Assembly: GCA_023105745.1 (NCBI GenBank) | Contig: JALGQZ010000012.1 | Coordinates: 44,161,763-44,225,762 of the forward strand | From: Austropuccinia psidii | Taxonomy: Eukaryota; Basidiomycota; Pucciniomycetes; Pucciniales; Sphaerophragmiaceae | Direction: 5' to 3' | Length of the DNA: 64,000 bases | Shown: positions 1-11,517 of the stretch, piece after piece | Numbering within the stretch: position 1 is the stretch's first letter | How the letters are laid out: each line of letters begins with the position of its first letter | The notes under the pieces: model-generated | What the model was told of the DNA's origin: nothing | The model's database searches: none | The model's input: the letters and a program-made list of their open reading frames with translations, nothing else | Program-made: the position numbers and the translations under genes

Positions 1-1296
1 TTCTTATTATGTGTTTTGATTTAATTTTATTACAGTTATTCATTTCATATTATTTTCTTTCTCTTTTTTCATTTTGAAAATTATGTCTGTAATATTAAAT
101 GAATTCTGTTTGATACGTGTTTTTTATTTATTATTTTTATATTTCATTATTTTTAATTTTATTCATTAATTTATCAAGATATCTATCAAAAATAAATGAA
201 ATGTATGTAATGTTTCTCCCTTAATTTTTCTGTAAATAAATATATATAAGTATATAGGAAAGAAAATAAATGTATGAATATATAATTAATAAAAAACTTT
301 TTAATTAAGATGAGTAAATTTATCATATATCCAAAGAAGAAATTTAATTTGGAATCAAGTATTTTTTAATATTTCTTTTTATGTAGTAATTATTTTTCTT
401 GTTTTTCTTTTCATTGTTCTTTTGCGGTGTTTCATTTGCTTATCAGTTTTGATCATTTTCGTTACACATACATTGTTTTATTTTATTTGCTTATTTTTTA
501 TGTGGTCTCCTTTTGCCTTTGTTAGCTTACCTTTTGATACTTTAGCTTTAATTGTTTATTTATTTTATTTTATTCTTGTTCACTCTGCTCTTATTAAAGA
601 GGAGGGCAGTTTAGAAACTCCAAAGAAAAAGTAGGAATAAATTAAATAATAAGAATTATTGTTATCCATATTTCATTCCATTTTTAAAAGAACATAGCGC
701 GGACAAAGCGAACAAATGAATAAGAAAAAAAATATTCAACAAAATGTTAATTTGACTAGCTTTGCAGAATGAAACTAAGAGATTTTGTCATTTATTTATT
801 TAGTATGCAAGAACTTCACTTTTTTATTGGATTTTGTCAAGATTTTGTTGATTATATTATTTAAGAAGCTTTATTCAGTGCTTTTGGTTTTACTAGAGCT
901 AAGATCCTATAAACAAATAAAATATCTAAATAAAAATGTGTATTAGTAAAGATTTATTTAATTAAAACTGAATATTAAAAATAAAAAAATTAAAAAACAC
1001 AGATTTATTTAACTGTTCAAGGAAAATGCATTGGTGGATTTTCTTGTTGTTCAGCTAATCATACCCCTGCACAAAGGGTTTTTTTTATAGAAAACATAAG
1101 ATATATAAATAATTGAATAAATAATGAAACGAAAGGAAGAGAGCTTACTGAATAATATTCCTTACCAATGCAAGAACAATTTCACTAAGTCTCTTATAAT
1201 TTGGTTCTCTCAATGAAATGAGAAGGCATTTGGGGTAAAATTTTTATAAACGTTTTGCATGTGGGAATGAAAATCATTAATCTCAATTTCAAATAA
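1..1296. other. AT-rich intergenic sequence, no gene seen
   Basis: No reading frame here has a recognisable domain. The longest open stretch (422-634, plus) is hydrophobic only because of its T-rich codons and is not supported as a gene. There are no obvious repeats shared with the rest of the window. Confidence 0.6.
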
Positions 1297-1443
1297 TCAA
1301 GAATAATAGCAAAATTCCTCCTTCAATGTTTTTATGGAAGGAGGTGGTGAAGAATTTGAGCCAAAAGGATTTTTTCCTTCTGACTCAGGCTTAGTTGATT
1401 GTGTATTTGTAGAGAGAGCTGAAGGTGATCTTGGTGCTAGGCC
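1297..1443 (-). pseudogene. 3' part of a host exon split by the copia insertion
   Basis: Read on the minus strand, with the copia element and one copy of its AGGCC target duplication removed, an open frame runs from a splice-acceptor-like site at 6620 (GGTTACAG) through 6519 and on to a TGA at 1297-1299, about 80 codons. The predicted peptide is Ser/Pro/Thr-rich with acidic residues (EHEDPTPVSPIVD, SALSTNTQSTKPESEG, NSSPPPSIKTL), typical of disordered tails of fungal nuclear or signalling proteins. No domain is recognised. The plus strand also stays open across the same junction for about 70 codons, so strand choice rests on composition and the acceptor site. Upstream exons beyond 6620 could not be assigned. 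Confidence 0.45.
1439..1443. repeat. Target-site duplication AGGCC (left copy)
   Basis: AGGCC immediately precedes the TG of the left copia LTR. The identical five bases follow the CA of the right LTR at 6519-6523. Five-base duplications are standard for copia integrases. Confidence 0.93.
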
Positions 1444-2011
1444 TGAAAATTTTGAAACAAAATAAAAGTTTTATATTAAAAAATATTTCAGCAATACAGA
1501 GTAAGTATGAAAAATAAACCACCCAAAAGGTGAAAAACATTTAATAAAAATAAATGGAATACAGGTACGTAACAACACTAAGTATTTAAGATCAACTGAC
1601 ACAGATAACAAGGTTAATGTTTTGAAACATTATAATAACTAGTCTATGAGAATACCTTACACACACAAAAAATGCATTGGCTTTAATAACCATGTATTTC
1701 TACAATACTGAGGTACACACTGTGCAAATAAAATTAGCAAACATACCTGAGGAATCTTGCAGAAAGGGTAAACCAACCACTTTGTTTAATAAAATACGAT
1801 ATAAAGATAAATAGATAAATTAGATAAGATAGTTAATGAGGATAGGATTTTGTCCCACTTCCTCAACTGTTTTGCACTGCTTCTTATAAGCTTCTTCAAT
1901 TTCTTAACTCCATGGCTTTCGATGTAATTGTGTTTCTCAACTACTCGGAGAAGAAATAATTATAATTTATTTCTTCTCAGGCGTTAGGGTGGGAGATATT
2001 CATTCGAAACA
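1444..2011 (-). repeat. 3' LTR of the copia element
   Basis: A 568-bp repeat aligning throughout with 5983-6518, beginning TGAAAATTTT and ending GAAACA on the plus strand. Shared internal blocks include the CACTTCCTCAACTGTTTT segment near 1856 and near 6362. Confidence 0.93.
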
Positions 2012-2026
2012 TCCCTTCTGTCTTCT
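2012..2026 (-). other. Polypurine tract of the copia element
   Basis: The plus strand reads TCCCTTCTGTCTTCT directly after the 3' LTR. On the element's own strand this is a purine-rich run abutting the LTR, the expected primer site for plus-strand DNA synthesis. Confidence 0.75.
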
Positions 2027-2055
2027 ACCCTAAGAAATCCAAGTTTGTGAAATGC

Positions 2056-3471
2056 TTATTGCATGCTCGGACAACAAACAGATTTTGTCAAGAAATCAGC
2101 CAGAATTTTGGTAGTTGGAGTGTACTTGAGTAGGATCTTCTTGTTTGAAATAACTTCCCTGATAAAATGAAGCTGTATATCTACACGCTTCATCCTTCTA
2201 TTCTTTGTGTTGCAATCTCCATTTTCTGTGTCTATACAGCCTTGATTATCTTCATGAATTATGATCGTCTTCTTAGTATTGACAATTTTTATTTCCTCAC
2301 TAAACTGTTGCAACCATAATAATTCTCCTTTTAGGTCTGTTAATCCTTTGTATTCAGCTTCGGCAGATTACAATGAGACAGTGGGTTGTTTTCTAAATTT
2401 CCAAATGATTACACTATTGTTGAAGGTGATAACATATCTAGTTATGGATCTTCTAGTAGAACTAAAATTTCCCCAATCAGCATCAGAGTAATCCATGATA
2501 TATTTTTCAATTTTTCTATTATAAATGAGTTGCATGTTAGATGATCCTTTAAGATATCTTAACACAGGGATGAGAGCTTTCCAATGTTGTATACCAGTGT
2601 TCTCAAGAAGCTGAGACAATGAACTGACTGCATATGATAAATCGGGTCGAGTCGCAGTACTTAAATAGCAAATAATTCCTAAAGAACTTCAATAGTTAAT
2701 TCCAAGCTTTCTGAATTCAGAACTTTTGCTTGGGGAAGCTGGTTCTATGTGTAAATTAGGAATCATTGGGGTTGCTACTTATTGACACTCACTCATCCCA
2801 TAATGTTGCAGAAGAGAGTCAACATAGTGAGATTGAGAAAGCGATATAAAATTAATGTCATGAGTGATTTTAATTCCCAACATTACATCTGCGTTTCCAA
2901 GAAGCTTATTATTGAATTATTTTTCTATTTCATTTTTGAACTGGGAAATGTTTTTTCCAAATATCCCAATATCATCAACATGTAAGATTAACCAGATTGG
3001 ATTCTCTCCTTTTCTGAAGAACACACATGAGTCTTCTTCTGAAATAAAAAATGCCACTTTCATCAGCGACGACAAAAGTCCATTATACCACATGTGTGGT
3101 GCTTGATTCAGTCCATAAATGGCCTTCTTTAGCTTCAAGCATGTTGTATTTTTGTCTTGTTCTAATCCTTGCAGAGCAGTTAAGTAAACATCTTCCTCAA
3201 TGGTGGAATTTAGGAATGCACGTTTGATGTCAATTTGTTCAAATTTTGAATTTCTAGACACTGCAAAGGAGATGAGAGTTAAAAGTGAGTTTAATCTTCC
3301 AGTGGGAGAAAAGGTTTTGGTGAAAATGACTCCTTGTGTTTTGGGGAATCCTTGCACACAGAGTCTTGCCTTAGGTTCAATTATGATTTTTTTGTCATTT
3401 CTTTTTGTCTTGAACACCCAATTTGTTCCAATAAGCTTATAATCTTCCTTAATAGGCATTTCATCCCACAT
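2056..3471 (-). pseudogene. Copia reverse transcriptase and RNase H (broken)
   Basis: The RVT_2-type polymerase begins near 3471 (IGTNWVFKTKRNDKK, then KARLCVQGF) and includes the fingers/palm segment IDIKRAFLNSTIEEDVYL, KAIYGLNQAPHMWY, and the catalytic motif LHVDDIGIF near 2960, so the two metal-binding Asp residues are kept. The frame then breaks. A second piece at 2368-2619 holds LRYLKGSS and the RNase H start SDADWGN, and a third at 2056-2313 holds EDNQGCIDT, KRVDIQLHFIREVI and ADFLTKSV, the C-terminal signature of copia RNase H. At least two frameshifts or stops separate the pieces. The enzyme made cDNA and removed the RNA template in the virus-like particle; this copy is not translatable as one protein. 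Confidence 0.92.
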
Positions 3472-4029
3472 TTATAAGCTTATCATTGCATTGATCTCCT
3501 TTTTTATTTTGGTGAGCCATAATGGTCCATCTGGAGATTTGATGGGGTGGATGTAGGATAAAGGATCATTCTTTTATGTCAAGTGAGCTGTAGGTCTTCA
3601 GTAGTAGTGAAGGATGTCGCTTTGAGAGATATCCAAATTGATTAATGTGGGATGTCTGGTTCCAATGACTTGCATTCTCTTTGCATTTGGTTCAGGAATT
3701 TCCTCACTTTGGATTTTGTTTGTTTTGTCATATTATGTGTCAACTTCTGAGGACGAATTGGATCTTCTTTGATTTATTTACTCTTGAGTTTCCTCAGAGA
3801 AATTGAAGAATTCTTCTTCTTCAATGGAGAACAAGTTGCCACTGGGGTATGAGACAGGAGAGTCAGATTTTGGTGATAATCTTATCAGAGGGAATTCCTT
3901 TTCAAAGAAAACAAAATTCCTACTAGTGTAGACTTTTTCATTGCTCTATTTAAGTATTTGGTATGATTTACTATTGTTTTCATATCCCAGAAATATACCT
4001 TCTTTGCCACATGCTTCTAATTTCCATGA
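3472..4029 (-). pseudogene. Copia linker between integrase and RT (decayed)
   Basis: This stretch corresponds to the variable integrase C-terminal/linker part of the copia polyprotein. No frame stays open for long. Short recognisable pieces read on the minus strand include acidic, Ser-rich segments near 3780-3860 and a PRHPTLIN-like string near 3640. It is assigned by position only. Confidence 0.6.
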
Positions 4030-4740
4030 TCATTTTTTTCTTGGTGTAAAGAACACAGCTTTACATCCAAAGTTTTGGAGCCTTTTGATTTTTGGTGATA
4101 AGTTGGTCCACAAGTAATAAGGTGAATAGTTTATATGAGAAGGAGTTGAAATAATATTTATAATATCTGTGGCTGTATTGACAGCCTCAGCCCAGTACAA
4201 TTTGGGAAGATTTGCAGTGAGTAAGAGAGAAAATTTCATGTCTATAATAGTACTGTTTTCTTGTTCAGCTAATCCATTATGCTGAGGTGTTTATGCTGGA
4301 GAAAAAACATGTAAAAACCCGTTTTTATCAGAGAGATTCTTAAATTCTTTATTTCAGAATTCTCCCCCTCTGGAAGACACAATTTTCTTTTTTTCCTGTC
4401 TTTTTAGGGTTCAATTAGCTCTTTTAGAGCTATAAACTGAATAATGGCATCAGATTTTTTCTTTAGGAATCTTGTGAATTTTCATGATGTGAATTGATCT
4501 ACTATAGTCAGGAAATACTTGTGTTCAGACACTGAAGGTGAAGATTTTGGCTCCACCAGATCAATATGAAGACAATGAAGGGGTTTCTGTACATCTTTGA
4601 AGCTTCCTTTGAATGGAAGCAGTGTAAGTTGTCCTTTTACACAAATATCACATGAGCTATCGGTCTATTGAAAACCCAGTGGTTTGGAATGTTGTTACTT
4701 GGATGGCCCAATATTTCATGCCAATTAAACTGGTCAGTAG
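4030..4740 (-). pseudogene. Copia integrase (broken)
   Basis: Read on the minus strand, the N-terminal zinc-binding part is visible near 4630-4720 (WHEILGHPS with the His pair, then CDIC). The core follows with LHIDLVEP near 4570 (first catalytic Asp), a decayed middle, and PQHNGLAEQENSTIID near 4270 (catalytic Glu). The conserved post-core segment LPKLYWAEAVNTATDIINI and RLQNFGCKAVFFTPRKK lie in 4030-4239. Several stops interrupt the frame. Integrase inserts the cDNA into chromosomal DNA; the 5-bp duplication around this element is its footprint. Confidence 0.85.
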
Positions 4741-4789
4741 TTAAGTGTGAAGTTGGTTGATTGAACTCTGCAATCATTAGTCTATTGAC

Positions 4790-5115
4790 TATTTAACACA
4801 CAAAGAGAGTCCTGATATTTCGTGATAAAATGAATTTGTATTTTTCTTAGAAATTTTTATTGGATTGTCACATAAATCCAGTAAGAAAATGAGATTTCTG
4901 GATAGATTTGAAAAATACAAGCAATCTTTTAAGATAAATTATTTGTTGCTTATTGATAGTGTTACTGTTCCTTTTAATTTGAAGTTTAGGTTACTTGATA
5001 GATTCCTGGTCTTGATGCTTGATTCTGGAGATGATTCAATGTTTGTAAATACACTCTTGCACTTGCGCATGTGGTGTGTAGTGCCACAGTCAATGACAAG
5101 TTTATTTACTTTATT
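4790..5115 (-). pseudogene. Copia aspartic protease (broken)
   Basis: The minus strand encodes VIDCGTTHHM near 5080, the copia protease active-site loop, followed by the typical LKGTVTLSI and LKDCLYFSNLSRNLI segments. The usual Asp-Ser-Gly is Asp-Cys-Gly here. One stop lies in the middle. The enzyme processes the Gag-Pol polyprotein in active elements. Confidence 0.72.
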
Positions 5116-5998
5116 TGATTAAAAGAATTTCTCAGTGAGTAAGGCTTCTAATCTGGTCTGATGTGACTCAGGGTCATTGTTTTTAATTTTATTTTTGTTT
5201 CTAGGAGGTGGTCATAGTTCAGGGTGCTCTACCCAGCAGTATTTGGATTATGTTTTCCATCCTTGAAATAATAAAGAATCTTGTGTGGATAATCATTTGA
5301 GTTTTTCATGAAGGCTGACTCAGACTTTTCTTCGTTTTTGATTTATTTAAACCTTTTTTTATTGCATTTGTGACTAAGTAGATCTGATAACTTGTCTAGT
5401 ACTATTTGAGGATTGATTGTTGATTCCATGGAGATTACTATAGAATCTATGACATGATCATATTGATTACTATCTCTACTTATTTTTCCAAGGATGGAAT
5501 ATGCCATGATGTCTGGAGGCATATTTATTCCTAAACCTGCAATATTGAATATTATTTTTGAAAACTCGTTGATGTAGTATTTGATATTCCCATCTCAACC
5601 ATGTTCTTCCTTTATCTACTACTGTGTGTGATGCAAACTTATTGCTTGTCCTCTGCCAGAGTGCTTTTTCATTTCTTGTGGTAATAGTGTCCACAAAGCT
5701 AATAAATAAAGTAGTATAAATTCTACTTAAAATTAGATGAACTGCTTCACCATTAAGACAACTCCAATTTCTGATGGTTGTACTATCAGCATTTGAAGCA
5801 ATTTCAGAGACACAAATATCTTTTAGTCCTCATTCTGTGAGCTCCACAATCATAATAAGGTTCCAGAGTGGATAGTTCTTTCCATCTAGCATAGGAGTGT
5901 TTCTGTATTCCTTGATATTGGTTTTTTTCATATTTGATGTTCACCTTGTTGATAATCTTGAGTGTTTCAAGCCTGTAAATTTGAAAATTTTGAAACAA
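5116..5998 (-). pseudogene. Copia Gag (decayed)
   Basis: Between the 5' LTR and protease the minus strand carries broken Gag frames. Recognisable parts are IINKVNIKYEKNQYQ and ARWKELSTLEPYYDCG near 5804-5940, and LVDTITTRNEKALW near 5650-5690, resembling the UBN2-like Gag of copia elements. A remnant of the nucleocapsid zinc-binding region (KDGKHNPNTAG) is near 5240, but no intact CCHC knuckle is seen. Confidence 0.65.
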
Positions 5999-6518
5999 AC
6001 TAAAAGTTTTTTATTAACAAATATTTGAGAAATAAGGAGTAAGTATGAAAAATAAAGTACCTAAAAGATGAACACTACTTGATAACAATTAAGCAAATAC
6101 AGGTAAATAAAAACGCTAAGTATTTAAGATCAACTGACACAGATACTGGTCTATGAGAATACCTGACACACATAATACATACATTTGTTTTAAGAACCCT
6201 GTATTTCTAAAATACTGAGTTACACACTGTATGAATAAAATTAGCAAACATACCAAAGGAATCTTGCAGAAAGGAAAGACCAACCATTTTGTTTAAAAAA
6301 ATAAAATATAAAGCTAGATAGACAAAGTAGATACAATAGATAATGAGGATAGTATTTTTTCCCACTTCCTCAACTGTTTTACACTGCTTCTTATAAGCTT
6401 CTTCAATTGCTTAACTCCATGGCTTTCCATGTAAGTGTGTTTCTTAACTACTTGGAGAAGAAATAACCATTTTTGAATTTTTCTCAGGACTTAGGGTGGG
6501 TGAGATTCATTCTCAACA
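5983..6518 (-). repeat. 5' LTR of the copia element
   Basis: A 536-bp repeat, TG...CA, aligning with 1444-2011 with scattered substitutions and short gaps. It would contain the promoter of the element on the minus strand. Confidence 0.93.
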
Positions 6519-6619
6519 AGGCCAACGTGGTCAACTATAGGACTAACTGGGGTTGGATCTTCATGTTCAGAGCAGACGTGTAAATTAAACGTAGGTAGGC
6601 CATTTGAAGGAATATTGAG
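6519..6619 (-). pseudogene. 5' part of the host exon split by the copia insertion
   Basis: The first five bases (AGGCC) are the right target duplication. On the minus strand this piece starts after a GGTTACAG acceptor-like site at 6620 with CTGATGAT a short way upstream as a possible branch point, and reads LNIPSNGLPTFNLHVC then EHEDPTPVSPIVDHVGL, continuing into 1443-1297 when the element is removed. No known domain is recognised. Confidence 0.45.
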
Positions 6620-9600
6620 CTGTAACCAATAGAATCATCAGCGATAGGTTGGATTCCAAATGTAAATGGCATAATAAGGATGAAAAACATTGATTAATAT
6701 AATATAAAAGGAATATATATTAGGATACTGGAAAAAGTAGAGATAGTTTTCAAAAAGAAAAGATTAAAACTAAAATGTTCTTGGAGGAATGATTTCAAAA
6801 GAAGCAATTATACTAGGACAGTTGAAGAAAGAATGAAATATTTATAAACACGCTTAGCTTAACTTAAATCAACATCAGACAATCTTAATTAAATTATTAA
6901 GAAAAGTGGGTGTATCAGCATAATAGCACTCAACAAGAAAAATAATGCACCCCAGAATCTTTGAGGTTCCACCTGTGATTCATAGAATTAACTGTACTGA
7001 GTTTTCATTGTAACATATGTATAAAAAGGAAAGAAGGTGAATTAATTGAGTTATTAAAGAAAGGGGTTCATCAATAATAGAAGGAAGCTTAAAAAATAAT
7101 ATAAGAAAATAACTCACCCTAAAATAGCCATCAATTGACAGTGCTATTGAAGATCCTAGGGGGCATTAAATAATAATAATAATAAAATCTCAGTTTTGCA
7201 ATATGAATATTGGTTCATTAGGGTAGTAAAGAAAGGAGAAAACAACTTTCAGTTTGGGTTTCTATATCTGGCGTTAAAGAAGATCCTTGATCAGCAGAGA
7301 AGTGGAAGGAGCAGTAGTTATAATCAAGTCAAAAAAAGATAAGCGGCGGTGTGGCTAAAGTTTATTGAAACTGTATGTAAAAAACAGAAAAAAAACGCCC
7401 ACTAGTCATTGCAAGATGGAATTAAATTGACCGTTCAAGAAGATGAAATAAAATCAAGGATGCTTAACTCAATTTTTGGTACAAGTCAACAATTAGCATA
7501 CCAAACCTTGCCATTAAATCCAGAGAGCCACTATTAATTTTAACTTACATTGGTGTACATTCTTAATGAAATAAAATATGGATATATAGACTAACCTAAT
7601 ACAATCAAGAACCAAAAAAAGAAAAAGAAAGAAAAATCAACGTACAATGATAGAGGATTTAAGGAACTGTTGTAGCAGCTTAGTGCTTCTCAGCTAGCGC
7701 AACAAACAGTAGATAAAAAAGAAATTAAATTAGATTGTTTTGACTCAAGAAATGATTAAAAAAGAAAAAAAAAGAAAATTTAAAATTGCAAATCAAAAAG
7801 AAAGAAAGAATAAAATTAATAATAAAATTTGAAAAAATAGAATTTTAATAATAACCAAAACGTAGTGCGCGAAGTAGAAAAGCAGAAGTAGCTACAATAG
7901 CACAGCAATTCTCAACGATGTTTTTTTTGTAATTCTAGTTTCGGCTTTGCGATTGTAAAAAAGACAAATCATTGTAGAAATAGTTTTTTTATATATATTA
8001 GATATTTAAATAATTTTTTTTTAATAAAAAAAGGAGAAATAATAATGATAATTCAATAAATGACAATATTATAAAAAAACGCACCGTACCACCTTAAAAT
8101 GAAAACAAATTCTGAAGCGGTTTAGCAAGGCCCTGAAATTAATATTTATTGTTTTTTTCTTTCTTCTCTTTTTTTTGGTATTCTAGTGCAATGAACAGTA
8201 AAAAAAAGATTTCCAACTGGTTCTTTTTTTTGGTTATTAATTTTTTTTGAAAAAAGAGAAAATTATAAAAGAATGAAGAATAACAATAATTATAAAATCA
8301 GCATTCAATGCTGAAAAGATACAACTTCTGCAGTAGCGCAGAAATGCTTAGCAGCGCTCTTATCTTTGACATTATTAATCTATATTAATATATACATATT
8401 GATAAGATTATAACACTAAAATAAATAATAATTCTAAGGATCTATATATATATATAGAATACAACATATAAATATAAATTAGAAGAAGATATATATATAT
8501 AAATGAAATAAAAAACAAAAGAGACCTACTGTGGTCCTAGTGTAATAATAATCAGTCCTTTTTTAAATTATGGAAATAAAATAATATCAAAAACATAATG
8601 AAAGCTAATAAAATCAAATTAACAAAAGATATTTTTATATTAAAAAAATAAAAAACATCATGCAATTCAATAAGGAAAACAATAAAACCCCAAGTAAAAA
8701 AAAAGATATTATTATTATTATTAAATAAAACTTAAGGGTATTTGTAAACCCAGATAAGCATTTTGGTAAAAACACATAAGGGGTGCCCTGGGCCAAATTT
8801 AAATTAAAATGAAACAAGAAATTCTGTATTGGTCCAAAACCTTTCAAAACCCATCAAAAAAAGGTTTTTTTCCCCTCCAAACCCCTCTCACCCAATTGTT
8901 CCAGTTTTTTTGGTACATCCCCCCCACAAAGAAAAGACCAAACACCTAAATAATCCACATTATAACCCCCAAAACAATAATTTTTTTTCAAAAAAAGCAT
9001 TGCAAAACAAATTTTGCAAAACTTTTCACAGTTTTTTCTTTTCTTCCCCCAAAGACTACATTTTCCTCCAAAACAACCTGCTTCCAAGCCTCTAAAATTC
9101 TTTGTTTTACCTTCCCTCTTCTTTCATTCTTAAATTCAAACCTCTTCATTTCACCTTTTCCCACTGTATTTTACTTTTAACACCTTTAATCACTTCTTTG
9201 TATCATTTTTAAACTTTCTTTCCTCATTCCAAATCCCCAAATCCCCAGTTTTTTTCAAATTTATACATATTTTTCACTAAATACTGCTTCAAGCCCCCAC
9301 TGAAGATCAATTTCAGACCCTTGAGCTTCATTGGCAGCATTTGCATAATGTTGGCAGGGCACAGGGCTATGATTTGTCCACCTTGAGGTCCAATATGACC
9401 CACAACCAAATTTAAATAGGTTGCAACAGGTCTGGGACCACAAATTCCCACAAAAACTCCTCCAAAACAGTTACTTCAAGAAATCTTGACTGTCCATTTA
9501 GACTTTATCCCAGAAAATATGCCAAGAGTACCACTTGGACTGTTAAAGTCAAAAATTGTGAACACAGCTGTGATACCACTGAGAAGATCATGGATCATCT

Positions 9601-9694
9601 TGCTTTCAGAAAATCCAATGTGAAAGAAACATTCCAAATAGCTCAAATGTATGAATCACTGCTCATTCCAAGGCAAATTCAAGCCAAATTATGC
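6620..9694. other. AT-rich sequence with GC-richer islets, no gene assigned
   Basis: Long A/T runs alternate with short GC-richer islets (about 7260-7310, 7660-7715, 7860-7920, 8310-8370). These could be small exons of the gene split by the copia element, but splice sites are too ambiguous to call. 8850-9240 is nearly free of G on the plus strand. 9224-9690 has a more balanced composition with a 75-codon minus-strand frame that matches nothing I recognise. Confidence 0.5.
8850..9240. other. G-depleted, C/A/T-only-like tract
   Basis: The plus strand shows repeated C runs (CCCCTCC, CCCCCCCAC, TTCCCCC) and A/T runs with very few G residues over roughly 390 bases, an extreme strand asymmetry seen nowhere else in the window. 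No known element family is recognised. Confidence 0.6.
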
Positions 9695-11379
9695 AGTTAA
9701 AAACACGCCAAAAATCAATTTTTTTGAAGATAAAACAGCTTTTTAAAATAAAAATTATGATTAAAGAATTTACAAGGGGAATTTGCAGATTTTAAAAGAT
9801 ATTTAAGATGATAATTTTATATAACAAAAATTATTATTGGTGATTACAATAATAATCTGAGGTCTATGATTTCAATTCTTTAATTTTAATTAATAAAGAA
9901 TAAAACAACTTAAGAATTACTTTAATAATAAGATTATATATTCAATAAAACTTTACCTGTTTAAATTTCAAATATGATTGTATTGATAATGAATGATGGA
10001 CAAAAACAGTGATGAAAAGACTCTTTTTATGTCTCCAGAGCAGCTCTCATGATTAATAATGAATATGGAGGGCGTGTTCAGGTCAAAACTGAAAAACCAT
10101 GCTTAAAAATAAAGTTCTTAACTTAAGGTAACTTATTTTTAATTCCAATTTAAGGTTACCAGTGTTATTCTTAGCTCCATGTAACTATAATCCTCATTTA
10201 AACTAATTATTTTAAGTTTTGAATATAAATAAACTTATTTATATTGAAGTTCATCACATGAACAACTTAAAAATAGAGTTTCAAGCAGAAATCTCTTAAA
10301 CTCAATTTCTAATTAATTTTTAAAGAAATTATAATTTTCTTTGAGCTTTAATTAAAAGAGTTAATTTCCAGGCTAAATACCCAAGAAATTTATTTATAAA
10401 AGATACTTAAAATTTAATTTATATATAGATAATTTTAAATTGTAAGTTGTGTGAAAGCTTCAAGAAAATCCATTTAGAGCTGGATTTTTAATGAATTTTT
10501 GAAGTTATTGCTATTTCTCCACGTAAAATAGCAATACACACCAAACCTTAACTTTTGATAAGGTTTTAATGCTTGTAAACTTAACGTTTTAAGCTTATTT
10601 AAGCTTAAAAAGCTTAATTAAGTTTTGACAGTTCTTAAAACCTTAAATTCAAGCCTGCATATTGGGATTTACCCTTTGGCAGCTTGAAATTCCTGTCCAA
10701 CTTGGGATAAAACCAGTTTAAACTTTAATGTTGGATTAAAGTTTAATATTGAAGTTTAAATAAGGTTAAAAATCCTCCAATACAGGTGGGAGACTTTAAT
10801 TGAATCCTTGCAGATCCAAAAAGTTGGGTACCCCAGCTCTATTTGGTCTCTTTCCTTTGTCCCACCTTTCTGCATGGATTTTGCCCTTTTATTCATTTAA
10901 AGCCATACTATGGCCTTAAACCCTTTTAAATTGTGCTCACGCAGGATTTAAATTCTGTATGGCAAATCCTTAGCCAATTCAGTAAATATACACAACACCT
11001 CAATTTTAACTAAAATTTTGGTAAGTTTGCATAAAACTTATGCAACTTTAAATTCAAGCTTATTTAAGCTTCAATTTAACAATTTTAAAAAAATGTTAAA
11101 AAATTTACATTAGTACTGTGAGATTCTTAAATCTTCCAATAATATAAGAAATAAGTGTTTTTGGGTATAACACCTTATGGATGTACCCTAGGTTATTTTT
11201 GGTGTAGAATCCAAAAATGACATAATATTTATAACTTTGTTTATCCAAAAAAAGCTATACTTTTTTTTTGTTATTTTTTATTTTAAATTCAATTAAAAGG
11301 TCTGTTGAAGACAAATTTAACTGTGTATAAAGTTATTTGTGGCCTTATGGGTATGCTATACACACCTCACAGGCTCACA
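9695..11379 (-). repeat. 3' LTR of element A, truncated at its outer end
   Basis: It aligns with 18464-20126 with small differences, ending CAGGCTCACA on the plus side (TGTGAGCCTG on the element strand). Similarity stops abruptly at AGTTAAAAACA (9695), although the other LTR continues to 17982. Sequence left of 9695 is unrelated. Confidence 0.9.
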
Positions 11380-11391
11380 TTCCCTACCACC
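11380..11391 (-). other. Polypurine tract of element A
   Basis: The plus strand reads TTCCCTACCACC next to the 3' LTR, that is GGTGGTAGGGAA on the element strand, abutting the TGTG that starts the LTR. Confidence 0.75.
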
Positions 11392-11517
11392 AAAAAAAAT
11401 TGTACCACAATTTTTCTTTCGTAGTATACCCCCAAGTTATTTGTGGGGGGTATAATCCACTGTCCAACCTCTCTACTTATACTTTTTTAAGTATGTAAAG
11501 CACAAAATTCAAACTAT

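Larger units (their letters stand above)
1444..6518 (-). mobile_element. Full-length, decayed Ty1/copia LTR retrotransposon
   Basis: The element has two homologous LTRs (1444-2011 and 5983-6518), both TG...CA, flanked by the perfect 5-bp duplication AGGCC. Transcribed on the minus strand, the internal region runs gag, protease, integrase, reverse transcriptase, RNase H, the order that defines Ty1/copia. All genes are broken by nonsense codons and indels, so the copy is non-autonomous. The LTRs differ by many substitutions and small gaps, so the insertion is old. It landed inside what looks like a coding exon. Confidence 0.95.

Noticed and set aside
422..634. 70-codon hydrophobic plus-strand frame
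   Set aside because: Composition follows the local T-rich sequence, with no homology pattern and no neighbours that support it.
8635..9095. Overlapping frames on both strands in the C/T-rich block
   Set aside because: They are open only because the tract lacks G on one strand; the peptides are low-complexity.
9224..9451. 75-codon minus-strand frame with Gly/Pro-rich start
   Set aside because: No domain recognised, the plus strand is also partly open; not enough to call a gene.
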